From: Cichorium intybus
Lineage: Eukaryota; Streptophyta; Magnoliopsida; Asterales; Asteraceae
Reading direction: 5' to 3'
Length of the DNA stretch: 64,000 bases
NCBI GenBank assembly: GCA_023525715.1
Contig: CM042016.1
Span: 85,349,882 to 85,413,881 of the forward strand
The translations under genes and the position numbers were made by a program. How positions within the stretch are numbered: the stretch's first letter is position 1; every line of letters begins with the position of its first letter. The notes beneath the pieces are model-generated. The model saw nothing but the letters and a program-made list of their open reading frames with translations. It ran no database searches and was not told the DNA's origin. Below, piece after piece: positions 35,813 through 46,788 of this stretch.

Positions 35813-36720
35813 AGATGAGTGCATGCAAAAATCTTACCAGCCAATAAAACCACATAAAGACGTCGTTTTTTAAAATTTCTGTATATAATCATTTGTGAAA
35901 ATCTTAATCATCTGTGAAAAATTGCCTCCCAAAACTAAATTTGAAACAAAATATAAAAATAATATAATTTTTGCAAATGACCGCTTACAAAAATCTAGGT
36001 TTACCTACGAAAATCAAAGTTTGTTTGGGAAAATATAAGTTTATCTGCGAAAAATAGTGTGAAATCTCTTTTTTTTTTGTTATTTTTGTAGGTTAAAATT
36101 ATAATATTAAGCTTCCTTTTTCTATGAAAATGGTTTTCAAGACTTCTAACACAAAAAAAAGTTTTAAAATGATTTTTTTAAAACTTTCACATATAAATTT
36201 CGATTATAAACTTCAATTTTCATAGAGGTATCTCGGAAAAAATGAAGTTTTAAAAAATCTCAGATGCCCACTTGCAAAAATCGAAGTTTATCTGCGAAAA
36301 ATGGTAAGAAATCCTTTTTTGTTATTTTCATTCAAAGATAAACTTTGACTTTTGCAGGAACCTGCAAAAAAATCATTTTTTAGTTTTTTCACAAATGCAT
36401 ACTTTTGAAAATATGGGGTTACCTGCGAAAATCGAAGCTCATTTATGATGGTTAGAAATATTTTTTTGCTGTAGAAATTGTTTTTGAAGACTTCAAAAAT
36501 GACTTTTTAGTTTTCGCTAAAAATTTCGATTTCGCAGGTGTGATTTGAAAAAAATTTGAATTTTTTTTCCAAATGTGGGTTTGGGACCCACCTTTTCGCA
36601 GATAACTGAGATTTTCGCTAACAGTCATCTACGAAATCCTCAGAAATGACTTTGTTATAAGTTTTCTCGGTTGCGAAAATTTTTGCTTCCGAAAATCATG
36701 GCTATTTTGGGCCGGTTCCT
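35756..36720. mobile_element. Possible TIR element rich in TCTGCGAAAA repeats
   Basis: The left edge GACCAAAATAGTCATGATTTT is mirrored at 36690-36716 by the reverse complement of CCCAAAATAGCCATGATTTT. Between them are many imperfect copies of a TCTGCGAAAA / ACCTGCGAAAATCGAAG motif in both orientations, plus poly-T at 35779-35810. No coding sequence. I found no target duplication, so the boundaries are only approximate. Confidence 0.4.
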
Positions 36721-36948
36721 AATATTTGGCTTAATCTTGGTATATGGTTTTGAATGTTAGCCAAAATTGTCATTTTCTAATAATAAAGTTGTGTGTTTTG
36801 TATGTATACGTTAGTTTATAAGTTTAAGGGAATTGTGAAAAGGCTTTTGGGGGAATGTTTTTTAGCTACAAAGGGATTTTTGTTGTTAAAACAATTTATT
36901 AACAAAAGTTATAAATAGTTTGGGAATCCATGTGACTATATAAATAAA
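36721..36948. other. Spacer including the empty site of the second MULE
   Basis: GGATTTTTGTTGTTAAAACA at about 36883-36902, then ATTTATTAACAAAAGTTATA, corresponds to the left and right flanks of 34376-35576 joined directly. Confidence 0.7.
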
Positions 36949-36976
36949 CTAGGTTATAAACCCGTGTGTTACACGG
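36949..36976 (-). mobile_element. Helitron 3' terminus, minus strand
   Basis: On the minus strand the perfect hairpin CCGTGTAACACACGG (36976-36962) is followed by CTAG (36952-36949) and host T. It is nearly the same hairpin as at 30622-30636. The element would extend to the right; no 5' end was found. Confidence 0.55.
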
Positions 36977-37420
36977 CTGACAAATAAAAAACTTATATAG
37001 TAAAAAAAACATTTTATTTTAAAAGTATCATGCTATTAATGAACATTTTTGCAAAATTTAATGCTAAAATCGATAGTATTTTTCCAGGAAAATATCCTAT
37101 AAATGAGATTTAATTTAAAACAAATATAAATTTTCCAAATTACTAACGTAAATACCTCGGTTAGGATTTTAGGACACTGATCTTTATAGTGATATTCCAG
37201 AATTTTATTGTTCCAGGCTTGTCTTATGTCACAGATGAAATGAGTTTGAGAGATGCTTTTAGTGCATATGGGGATGTCTAGGAAAATAAAAATAGTAAAA
37301 ATAAACAAAAAATATAAATATGTGTGTATGAATACTAACTGATAAATCATAAAACAAAAAGTATTTGAGTTGTAAATTAACGTGGCAGTTCACGATGTCA
37401 ACTTTATCAAGTACTATTTC
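36977..37420. other. AT-rich DNA, possibly inside the minus-strand Helitron
   Basis: No gene recognised. The short minus-strand ORFs are hydrophobic and low in complexity, without a known motif. Confidence 0.4.
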
Positions 37421-37423
37421 TAA

Positions 37424-39137
37424 GGCTGAAGGGTGTGCAAGACCCTCATGACAACCCAAGACTTCCGCTACGTCATCGTCATGTCACCAAGACTCCCAAG
37501 GCTTCCACTAGGGGTGTGCAAGACTCCCATGACTACCCTTTTAATTTCCACGTCACCTTTTTATTTTACGTTTTTTTAATTAAAACCAAACATTAAAAAT
37601 TAAATAAAACCCACAATATTCAAATTAAAAATAAAAGACATTACATAAAATTAAAAATAAAAAAAAACGACATTGCATGAAAAAACGACAATTCCTAAAT
37701 TAAAAAAAAAACATAAAAAATGACAATTCCTAAATTTTTTAAAAAACATAAAAAACTACTTGTTCAAATATTTCTTCCTTGCTCGTTCCGTCATCAATCG
37801 AATCGCCTCGAGGTCCTCTTCGGTCCCGGATCGGCTAAACAAAACATAATCCAACCGCGATTCCGCAATTTCATTGTGGCGGTTGAATTGTTCAACGAGC
37901 CGGTCGACCTTTTCCTCTACATCGTCTTTCGAAGACGAGCCGGAGGCATCTCGGCTTGCTCTTTTCGCTCGGTCGCGGCCGATGGGGCGTCGAGGCGGAG
38001 GCATCTCGGGTTGTGGTTCGGTGTCGTCATCGAGGTCGATCGGGTCTCGAGCATCCGGAAGATCGTCATCCGGGGTCCTCCCACGTTTGGAGCCCGAGCT
38101 CGAGCGAGGGGAATCGGGAGTTAGTAGCCATTTAGGACCGGTACGCATCAACTCCCAACTTCACATATGTTTAAACGGCTTCCCGACAACTCGCGCATAT
38201 TGTTCCATAGCAGTTGTGAAAATCCCAAAATCGTTCTCGCCGCTTCGTCGCATGTTCACCAAGTTGTTGTAAAGACCGTTGAACTTGGTGCATTCGACAC
38301 GAAGTTTTCGCCACTTTCCCGTAATACCGTCGTTGTTGCGGTACACCCCACGACCCATCGCCTCGTGATAGTGGTTTAAAATGCATTCCCACAACGATGT
38401 GGAAGTTTGGCTATTTCCTTTTCCCGAATCCATGGAAATAGCGAGCCACGATTTGACCACTTGGACCTCTTCGTCGGTCGTCCACGGAACCTTCGCCTCT
38501 TGCGCGTTTCGAGTTTTGTTCCTTTGACTATCGTTTTTCTTTTTCTTTTTGGAGGAAGACGCGGGGGCTTGTGTTTCCATCACGACCTCTTCGGGTGACG
38601 CTTGTGCCGGTGGAGATGGAAGCGGTGGCGATTGTGATAGAAAAGGTTGTTGGAAGGGTGCGTACGGGTAAAGTTGTGGCGGGTATTGATATTGGTTCGG
38701 TGGTGGATATGGAAACGGGTATTGCGGTTGTTGCGACGGACCCGTAAGCATACTCGTAAATGTGCAATTCGTGGAAAAGTTGAAGTTGTATTCGCCGCGG
38801 GGCGTGTTCCGATTTGACGGTGGGGTGTTCGGATCGTTCTCCATATTTTTCTAAAGATGAAATGTGTGTAAAATTGAGAGAAATATGTGTGTTTGTATGT
38901 GTGTAAAAAGATGAGATGTGTGTGGTATATATTTATAATGTGTAAAAAAAAAATTTATGCTTTCAACGGCTACAAACGGATAGTTTTTTGAATTTGGCAC
39001 CGTCTTCAAGCGTTCAGCAGACGACTGCCCTTGGACGCAACCCTTCGAGGACGTGGGAGGGGGGCGCGGTGTTTGCCGCGTCTTTCCTGCTCACGTGGTG
39101 GACGCGGGGGTGGCCGCGTGCGGCATACCACACAGTC
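37424..39137. mobile_element. PIF/Harbinger-type element lacking transposase
   Basis: The ends GGCTGAAGGGTGTGC (37424) and, inverted, GACTGTGTGGTATGC (39137) match at about two thirds of positions. The 3-bp target duplication TAA (37421-37423 and 39138-39140) is the size and sequence type used by PIF/Harbinger. The left end carries a second GGGTGTGCAAGAC copy at about 37504. Inside is only the Myb/SANT-type ORF1, no DDE transposase. The size, 1,714 bp, fits a deletion derivative. Confidence 0.65.
37756..38844 (-). pseudogene. PIF/Harbinger ORF1, Myb/SANT-like DNA-binding protein
   Basis: One minus-strand frame of about 360 codons with a single TGA at 38163-38161. The N-terminus is Gln/Pro/Tyr-rich; then a basic KKKKKNDSQRNKTRN patch; then VPWTTDEEVQVVKSWLAISM, the trihelix/SANT-like domain of the ORF1 that accompanies Harbinger transposases. 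ITGKWRKLRVECTKFNGLY is the third-helix region. The segment after the TGA continues in frame (ELMRTGPKW, GRDRAKRASRD) and ends in a coiled-coil-like tail EEDLEAIRLMTERARKKYLN. Host genomes annotate such proteins as NAM-associated or, wrongly, glutathione S-transferase T3-like. ORF1 helps bring transposase to the TIRs. TGA may derive from CGA. Codon use is GC-rich compared with the surroundings. Confidence 0.75.
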
Positions 39138-39140
39138 TAA

Positions 39141-39488
39141 GAGAACAAATCTGCCACTTAACCAATCAACTATAGTGCTTTGAATGAACATGAATAGAAT
39201 TTCAACTCAACATATTATAGTTTCAATTTAGTCCTGCAAATTGAGACTATCCAAACGTATTAGAATTTCAAATAAAGTAAAACTAAAATACATTTAACAT
39301 CAAGAGTTTTTGGATCGATGCTTATGCGTTTTTACCATTATTGTTGGCTTGAAAGAAATTAATGTATGATGCTAAAATAAACATAAATAGAAGTATGTTG
39401 CTAATGATGAATTTAAACTATGATGTCATAATACACATAAAATGGAAGTATATTGAGTATTGATGTATAAATTTTTGCGCATTTCAGA
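39141..39488. other. AT-rich spacer before the gypsy gag
   Basis: No primer-binding site or LTR end recognised, so the 5' part of the following gypsy element is missing or decayed. Confidence 0.45.
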
Positions 39489-42400
39489 ATGGCAATCACC
39501 CGAAGTAACGATGGGGCAGATGCGTATACCTCGAGTGGGGCAAGCCCGGCTGATGGGAATCTCCGCAACCTGATAGCGGAGGAGGTTTTGCGAGAGGTGT
39601 TGGCTGCGATACCTCAGTTCTTTGGTACTATTAAGACTGAACTTTTGGCAATGCTCGAGGAGCGATTAGCTACACATGGCTCATCAAGGGTCAGAGATGC
39701 GAATTATCGAGACTTTTCGGCTTGTTCGCCTCCGATGTTCGAAGGGGGACGGGATCCGATTCTTAGCATGTGGTGGATATCCACGGTGGAAGGTGCCTTT
39801 CGCACATGTTCATGTCCTGAGAACTCCAATGTAACATTTGCGGTGAACCTTTTGAGAGAGGGTGCGAAAGATTGGTGAGAAATACGAACGAAAAACCTCA
39901 CCCCTGCTCAGTTGGATGCTATTTCATGGACCCAGTTCAAGGGACCTAATAACTGGCAATGCTTCGCACAGACATTCGGGAATTTGTGTCTGCTACTATG
40001 CACCAGACCCTTACTGATATGATAGCGGCCGCTCGGGCCCGGGAATTGGAACCGGAGAACCAACAAAGACAGAAGCGTCAGGCGCCTACCCAGACCCAGT
40101 CGGCGTCAAAGAAGTTCAAAGGGCGGATAAGGGAAAACAGGGACAAAGAAGTCGGGGTCAGTGTGGTAAGTGTGGAAAGAATCACGAGGGGCGTTGTTGG
40201 GTGTTAATATGCCATAAGTGTGGCACGGAGGGTCACTATGCTAAGGATTATCAGCAGGAAGCCAAGATTTGTTTTAATTGTAATCAGGTGGGTCACTTCA
40301 AGGCTCAGTGTCCCCGCCTGGCTCAGGGAGTAGTCCAGAATCTGGCACCCACTACACTCCGAATTACTGATGGTAGGCAAGGGAAAGGGGAAAACTCTAG
40401 GTCCAAGGGTCGAACATTCGTCATGACCGCAGAGGACGCACAGGATGCGCCCGACATCGTTACGGGTACTCTTTCTTTACTTGCCTCATGTTTTGGTGTG
40501 TGTACTTATTGTGTCTATTATGCTTTGATTAGGAATTTTCTTAGCCAACTCTGTGCCTACTTTTGTACCTTTTGATTCGGGTGTTTGCCATTCTTTTGTG
40601 TCTGTCGTTTTGGGCAAGAGTTTCGGTATTACATTAGGAACTCTTCTTCGCCCGTTAGAAGTCGATATTGCAGATGACAAAACCGTTCAAGCGACTAGCG
40701 TTTATTGGGGTAGTGAAGTGGTAATTCAAGGAATTAAGTTCTCAATTGATCTCATCCCAATACCATTGAGTGACACTCGAGTTATTATCAGTATGGATTG
40801 GTTAAGCCAGCACGAATCACGGATTGATTGCAAGAACAAACGGGTGTGGATTCAAACCCTAAGTGGGGGAGAACTAGTTGTACAGGGCGAAAGAAGAAAT
40901 TTGGGTGCAACCTTCTGTTCAGCGGCCACGGCATGCAGATACTTTCAACATGGAGGCTCGGGGTTTGTGGCATATGTTTTAGACGCACGAGAAGAGAAGT
41001 CAAAGCAGAAAACAGATGATATACCTGTGGTTCGGGATTTTCCTGATATTTTCCCGAGGACCTGCCTGGTGTGCCACCTGCGAGACAGGTGGAATTTAAG
41101 ATCGACTTAACCCCTAGTGCGGCTCTGATAGCTAAAGCACCGTATCGCCTTGCACATCCAGAAATGTTGGAGCTGTGTATTCAACTTCGAGATTTATTAG
41201 ATAAGGGATTTATTCGACAAAGTTTCTCGTCGTGAAGAGCGCCTATTCTATTTGTTAAGAAGAAGGATGGTTCAAATAGAATATGCATAGATTATAGCGA
41301 GCTGAACAAACTTACGGTAAAGAACCGGTATCCATTACCTCGCATCGACGACTTATTTGATCAATTGCAGGGCGCCTCATGGTTTTCGAAAATTGATCTA
41401 CAGTCAGGGTACCATTAAATGCGAGTACGGGATGAAGACATCCAGAAAATGGATTTTCGGATGAGGTACGGCCACTTCGAGTTTGTTGTGATGCCGTTTG
41501 GACTTACCAATGCCCCTGCAGCATTCATGGATTTAATAAATCAAGTGTGTCGACCGTTGTCGGATCGGTCGGTTATAGTTTTTATTGACGACATCTTAGT
41601 CTATTCTCGGAGCAAGGAGCAACACGAGCATCATTTAAGGGAGGTACTGGAGACTTTAAGGAAGGAGAAACTTTATGCAAAATTTTCCAAGTGCGACTCT
41701 GTGAGATGTCCAGTTCTTGAGCCACATCGTCAACGAGCAGGGTATCATGGTAAATCCGGCTAAGGTAGAGGCCGTGATGCGGTGGGAGGTCTCGAAGACT
41801 CCCTCAGAAATTAGGAGTTTCTTGGGTCTAGCTGGTTATTATCGACATTTAATCCATGACTTCTCAAAGGTTACTGTACCTTTTTGATGGGGTGAGGAAC
41901 AGCAACATGCTTTTGAGACTTTGCGGCAGAAGTTGTGTGAAGCTCTAGTTTTGACTCCGCCTGAAGGCATGGAGGATATTGTAGTTTATTGTGATGCATC
42001 CATCTCTGGGTTGGGGGCAGTATTGATGCAGCGAGGTAGGGTGATTGCTTACGCCTCGCGACAGTTGAAGCCCCATGAGGCTAACTACCCTACTCATGAC
42101 TTGGAATTGGGAGCAGTGGTCTTCGCTCTCAAGATATGGAGACACTATTTATATGGAGTAAAGTGCACCATCTATACTGACCATAAGAGCTTAAAGTATT
42201 TGATGGATCAGGCAAATCTTAACATGCGACAGAGAAGGTGGTTAGATGTGTTGAAAGACTATGGTGAGATACACTATCACCCTGGAAAAGCCAATGTGGT
42301 GGCGGATGCTCTAAGTCGTAAGGTTACGGGTGCGCCCTTTCGGGGCATTTGTCTAAGGATGGCGATTGTGACGCCACTACTTGAGCTGATAAGGGAAGCT

Positions 42401-43848
42401 CAGGTGGAAGCAAGCAATATCGAGAATCAAAAAGGTGAAAGATTTATGGGACAGTTGTCAATTATGGTCAAGGATAACAGAGGCTTGCTAACTTGCTATG
42501 GGAGAATTTAGGTGCCGAAACTTGGTGGGGTTCGTCAAACTCTAATTGAGGAGGCACATAAGTCCAAGTTCTTTATCCACCCCGGAGCGACGAAAATGTA
42601 TAGGGATCTGCGTGAGGATCATTGGTGGCCGGGCATGAAGAGGGGAGTAACATGGTTTGTCGAAAGGTGCATGACCTTTCGTAGGGTCAAGGCCAAGCAC
42701 CAACGGCCTCATGGTAAGTTACAGCCTCTTGAGATCCCGGAATGGAAGTGAGAGCACATCACAATGGATTTCGTCACGAAGTTGCCAAGAACCCCTCGAC
42801 AAATGGACACCATATGGGTTATTGTGGACCTACCGACTAAAAGTGCTCATTTCATTCCTATCCAGGAGACTTTTTCTGCAGAAAGATTGGCTAAAGTCTA
42901 CGTAGACGAGATTATCTCTCGGCATGGTATACCGGTTTCGGTGATATCCGACCGGGATGTCCGATTCACTTTTGGATTTTGGAAGAAGTTTCATGAGGAG
43001 TTAGGCACTCGCCTTCATTTCAGCACAGCATATCACCCTCAAACGGATGGGCAAAGTGAAAGGACGATTCAAACATTGGAGGATATGCTTACGACATGCG
43101 TTATCGACTTCGGTGGGAGTTGGGATTCACATCTCCCTTTAGCTGAGTTTTCCTATAATAACAGTTACCATGCAAGCATCGACAGGGCTCCCTTCGAGAT
43201 GTTGTATGGAAGGAAATATAGGACTCGTGTTTGTTGGGGCGAAGTTGGACAACGGGCGTTGGGAAGTACTGAGGTAATACTCAAGACAACAGAATTAATT
43301 TAGAGGGTTCGTGAGAGGTTACTGAGGGCTCAGAGTCGGCAAAAAATCTATGCGGATAGGCGACGGTCCGATCTTGAGTTTCAGGTTGTTGATTATGTCC
43401 TTCTAAAGGTGTCGCTTGGAAGGGAGTTATTCATTTTAAGAAGCAGGGAAAGCTTGGCCCTAGGTACATCGGACCATATCGAATTGTTGCTCGAGTATGT
43501 AAGGTAGCTTACCGGTTGGAGCTGCCCGAGCAGCTTAGCCAAATTCACGACACGTTCCACGTTTCTCAACTCAGGAAGTGTATTACCGATGAAAATACGA
43601 TTGTGCCGTTGGAAAACATTCAAGTAGATGAACGTCTGAATTATGTGGAGCGACCAGTTGCAATCATTGAAATACAAACCAAGACTTTACGAAATAAGAT
43701 GATAGGGATAATTAAGGTGCAGTGGCAGCATCGTAAAGGGTCCGAATGGACTTGGGAACCCGAGGAGGAAATGCAAAGACATTACCCAGAGTTGTTTGCA
43801 GGCACGGATTTCGGGGATGAAATCCAGACAAATGGGGAAGAATTGTAA
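39489..43848 (+). pseudogene. Tekay-like gag-pol with many stops and frameshifts
   Basis: The ATG at 39489 starts MAITRSNDGADAY. Gag breaks at TGA near 39876 (AKDW*E). Two zinc knuckles follow: CHKCGTEGHYAKDY, whose last Cys is Tyr, and CFNCNQVGHFKAQC. Protease: PFDSGVCHSFVS. RT: KKDGSNRICIDYSELN, MPFGLTNAPAAFM, FIDDIL (about 41584). RNase H: YCDASISGLGAVLMQ. Integrase: HPGATKMYRDLREDHWWPGM, MDFVTKLP, VISDRDVRF, HPQTDGQSERT. The end ERPVAIIEIQTKTLRNK...VQWQHRKGSEWTWEPEEEM is chromodomain-like. The coding frame changes several times (about 39.9, 40.2, 40.5, 41.1, 41.8 and 43.4 kb) with additional stops, so this is much older than the Reina-like insertion. Confidence 0.9.
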
Positions 43849-44752
43849 GACCCATTTCCACCGCAGCACGACCCTTAGGCGTCTGAGGAGCGGGATACGC
43901 GGGTTGGGTGGAGACCGCGCGCTGCGTATTCTATAGGTCCACGATGCGGCACGCCGCTTAAGTGAAATACCCTATTTCGGGTTTAAGCTCCTATATAATG
44001 GGTCCCCAGCCTTAGGGTTCGTGTTTTTGGGAGGTTTACTGGGGTGGAGGCGACTGACTTCTGCTGTTACTCTCCTATTTCGAATCATTGAAGGTCTTTG
44101 AAGATTAGAAGGTTAGAGAAGGAGGTATCGACAAGTGGGAAGGATTGCAACTTGTAGTGTGCATCCCTTCGTTCCAGAAGAAAGGTAACGGGATCTACCT
44201 TTCTGATTTTTGTTTGACCTCGTTATATGGTGTTATTTCTTAGTTTGTGGATTTAAATGGCTTGTTTATGAAGGATTAGGGAAGGAAGGACTCCAGGCCC
44301 CAAAGATCCTACTTTAGACACCTCCCTTATGTCTTTAGGTCGCGAGTCAACCATTATTGTCCTTGATTCGGATATTGCTAGGCTTAACACCTCCCTTATG
44401 TCTTTAGGTCGCGAGTAAGCCATTATTGTCCCTGATTCGGATATTGCTAGGCTTAAGATGGGTAGTAGCATGTAATAATTAGGGTTTTGGACCATGGGCA
44501 TGCATAGACTTGTATGCCCATAAGAATGTGACCTTAGGGTAGTCTCTGATCCAGGGAAGGGTTTGGGATGAACCCTAACCAATGGTGGAATCGGTTGAGG
44601 GATTAACAAAGGTTTAGGACGGATACGAGTCCGCGAGGCTAGTCAGCGACGCGGATTTGGGGGAACCCCGTATATGCAAGGCGACGTCCGCGACGCAAAG
44701 GGGAGAAGCTTGTGCTACGGTCTCCTCTGATGTCGACTGTTGACCAGGAGTT
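43844..44752 (+). repeat. Partial 3' LTR of the Tekay-like element
   Basis: Starts TGTAAGACCC after the polypurine tract. TATATAAT at 43992-43999 is a likely LTR TATA box. A 69-bp tandem duplication (units starting CCTCCCTTATG at 44321 and 44390) lies inside. Its right end is replaced by the copia LTR. Confidence 0.75.
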
Positions 44753-45538
44753 TGTTAGATTAGGTGTCTAAGCCATGACTAATAATTAGTATTTACCAAA
44801 TTAATAGTAGCATAGTCCATTTGGGTTGCCCTCATAGCTGGAGGTTTGGTAGAAAGTTCAATATAGAGAAAGATTGATTTATTATGTGATTAATAAATCA
44901 ATAGAAATTAAATAAATAGTTTATTAATATATTAAAGTGATAATATATTAATTAGAAACTATATTAATTAATTAGAAATTAATCTGGAATTAATTGAAAT
45001 TAATTTGGTGATTAATTTAATTAATTAAAGGTGTAGGGACTAGAGTTGTAATTATTCAATAGTTGAATAAGTGACAATTATGGCAGTGATATAACCAGCG
45101 AAAACTATATATGTTAATATATGTATATATATTTTCGATTTTTAATATATAGATAAATATGTTTGAATTATTAAGATAAAAGTTTATCTTAATTTGAATT
45201 AACAAAGGTTTATCTCTAAAGGCTTATCTAGTTATCTGTTTGGGACTATAAACAGGGACCCTGAGGTACCCTATTTTCTGCGCAAACTATATACCTTCTC
45301 TCTGGAATTTTCATGACCTACTTCCTAGCTTGGGTGTGACTTCATTTGAGGCAAGAAATTTTTGTTGCTTTGCTTCCAAGAAAAACCTAAAGGTTAGTTT
45401 TTCTTATTTTATTCTTTAGTAATTTTTCTTATAAGCCTTTTAGGAAATATTATATGTTCAATTAGAAGAAAACATAGATCAAAATAGGTTGCATGTGAAC
45501 TTAGGGTTTTAATTCATAGATTTGCAGAAAACCTTTCA
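44753..45538 (+). repeat. 5' LTR of the split copia element
   Basis: TGTTAGATTAGG...CCTTTCA, 786 bp. A TATAAA box occurs near 45248 (GACTATAAACAG). The end (about 45290-45538) is repeated inverted at 60443-60740. Confidence 0.85.
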
Positions 45539-45551
45539 GTGGTATCAGAGC
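45539..45551 (+). promoter_or_regulatory. Primer-binding site of the split copia element
   Basis: GTGGTATCAGAGC immediately after the LTR's CA, Met-tRNA type. Confidence 0.85.
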
Positions 45552-46788
45552 TTTTGGTTGTTTCTTGTTGAATAGTTATAAATGTTTTCCTAAAATTAGG
45601 GTTTAAAGCTTATAAACCCTAATATATACGAAATCGATTTAGGGTTAGGGTTTTGAAAACCCTAGCCCCTCCCCTTTATTAATTTCGAAAATGGCATAGG
45701 ATTTTGGAAGGTTTTCTATTTTTGGTAACTTTGATTATTTAATAATTGGATAACCTTAAACCCATTATTTGATTTTCGATATTTAGGGGGTTTAAGATAG
45801 GTTTAAATTAATTTGATTAATTTTTTATACCTATCTGGATTTAATTAATTTAATTAATTGTTTAATTAAAAGATAAATTAAATCATTTAAAGGTTTAATT
45901 TAATTTTAAATTTAATGGTTAAATTTTCGAAAAATTAAAAGATAAACCAGGAATATTTTAAAAGGTTTAAAATACATCTTATATATATATACTATAATTA
46001 AAAGTTAATATTATATGTATATGATAATATGGTTAGTCAAATCAATAGTAGGCCTCATTCACGAAGCTGATCTATAAATAGGGTATAAGGAGACTGCCTT
46101 TAAAATGGCGGTCTAATGGGTGTCCACTCTCACCCACCGCTCTCGTGATCAGTGGAGGGTCGTTAGCCGAACAGGTTTGATAGGACCGCTTAATCTCATT
46201 AAAAGTATAATGATATTATTCAAAGTACTGGAACACTTTACAAAATCCCAATCTAGTTACTTTAGGAAAAATGTGAATTGATGCTAATCCATGAAATTGC
46301 ACATTGCACTTTATGAAACATTGGTGGAGCGTGTGTGGTTTACCGACACACCAATAGGGGTTCATTAAGAGTTGCAATGGGTTTCTCGGGTGTTATCATT
46401 GTTGATGGAGCGTGTGTGGTTTACCGGCACATCAATTAGAGATGGTAATTGACCCTGAGAGTACCAAGTAATTTGCATGGTTATTCACACCCGATTTGTG
46501 ATCCTCGGCATCCCAGTCACAAACAGCGGGGCATATCCGAGATTAAACATGCTATTGAACAGTTCAATAAATCTCAAAAGAAACTAGGAATTCTATTATA
46601 ATATGATTATTTTTCGGTGGTGGAATTGGCTAAATCATCATTCGCCTACCTTTATAAAATTTACAATTATACTACGACATCCCTCTTCTATATTGTGAAT
46701 TGTTATAGTTGGGTCCTAGCCTTATTATTATATTGGGTTAATATTATGGGTCATATATGTATCTAACTAAAACTACCTTCTTTTATAG
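45552..46788 (+). other. Long untranslated leader of the copia element
   Basis: About 1.24 kb with no coding potential between PBS and gag. It contains two copies of a TTGGTGGAGCGTGTGTGG / TTGATGGAGCGTGTGTGG block (about 46320 and 46402), a short internal duplication. Confidence 0.6.

Larger units (their letters stand above)
39489..44752 (+). mobile_element. Tekay-like Ty3/gypsy element, 5'-truncated
   Basis: Gag, protease, RT, RNase H, integrase and a chromodomain-like end are in gypsy order on the plus strand. The polypurine tract AATGGGGAAGAAT ends at 43843 and the 3' LTR starts TGTAAGACCC at 43844. The LTR is cut at 44752 by a copia element. No 5' LTR or PBS. The chromodomain-type tail and large-LTR style suggest Tekay/Del. 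Confidence 0.85.
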
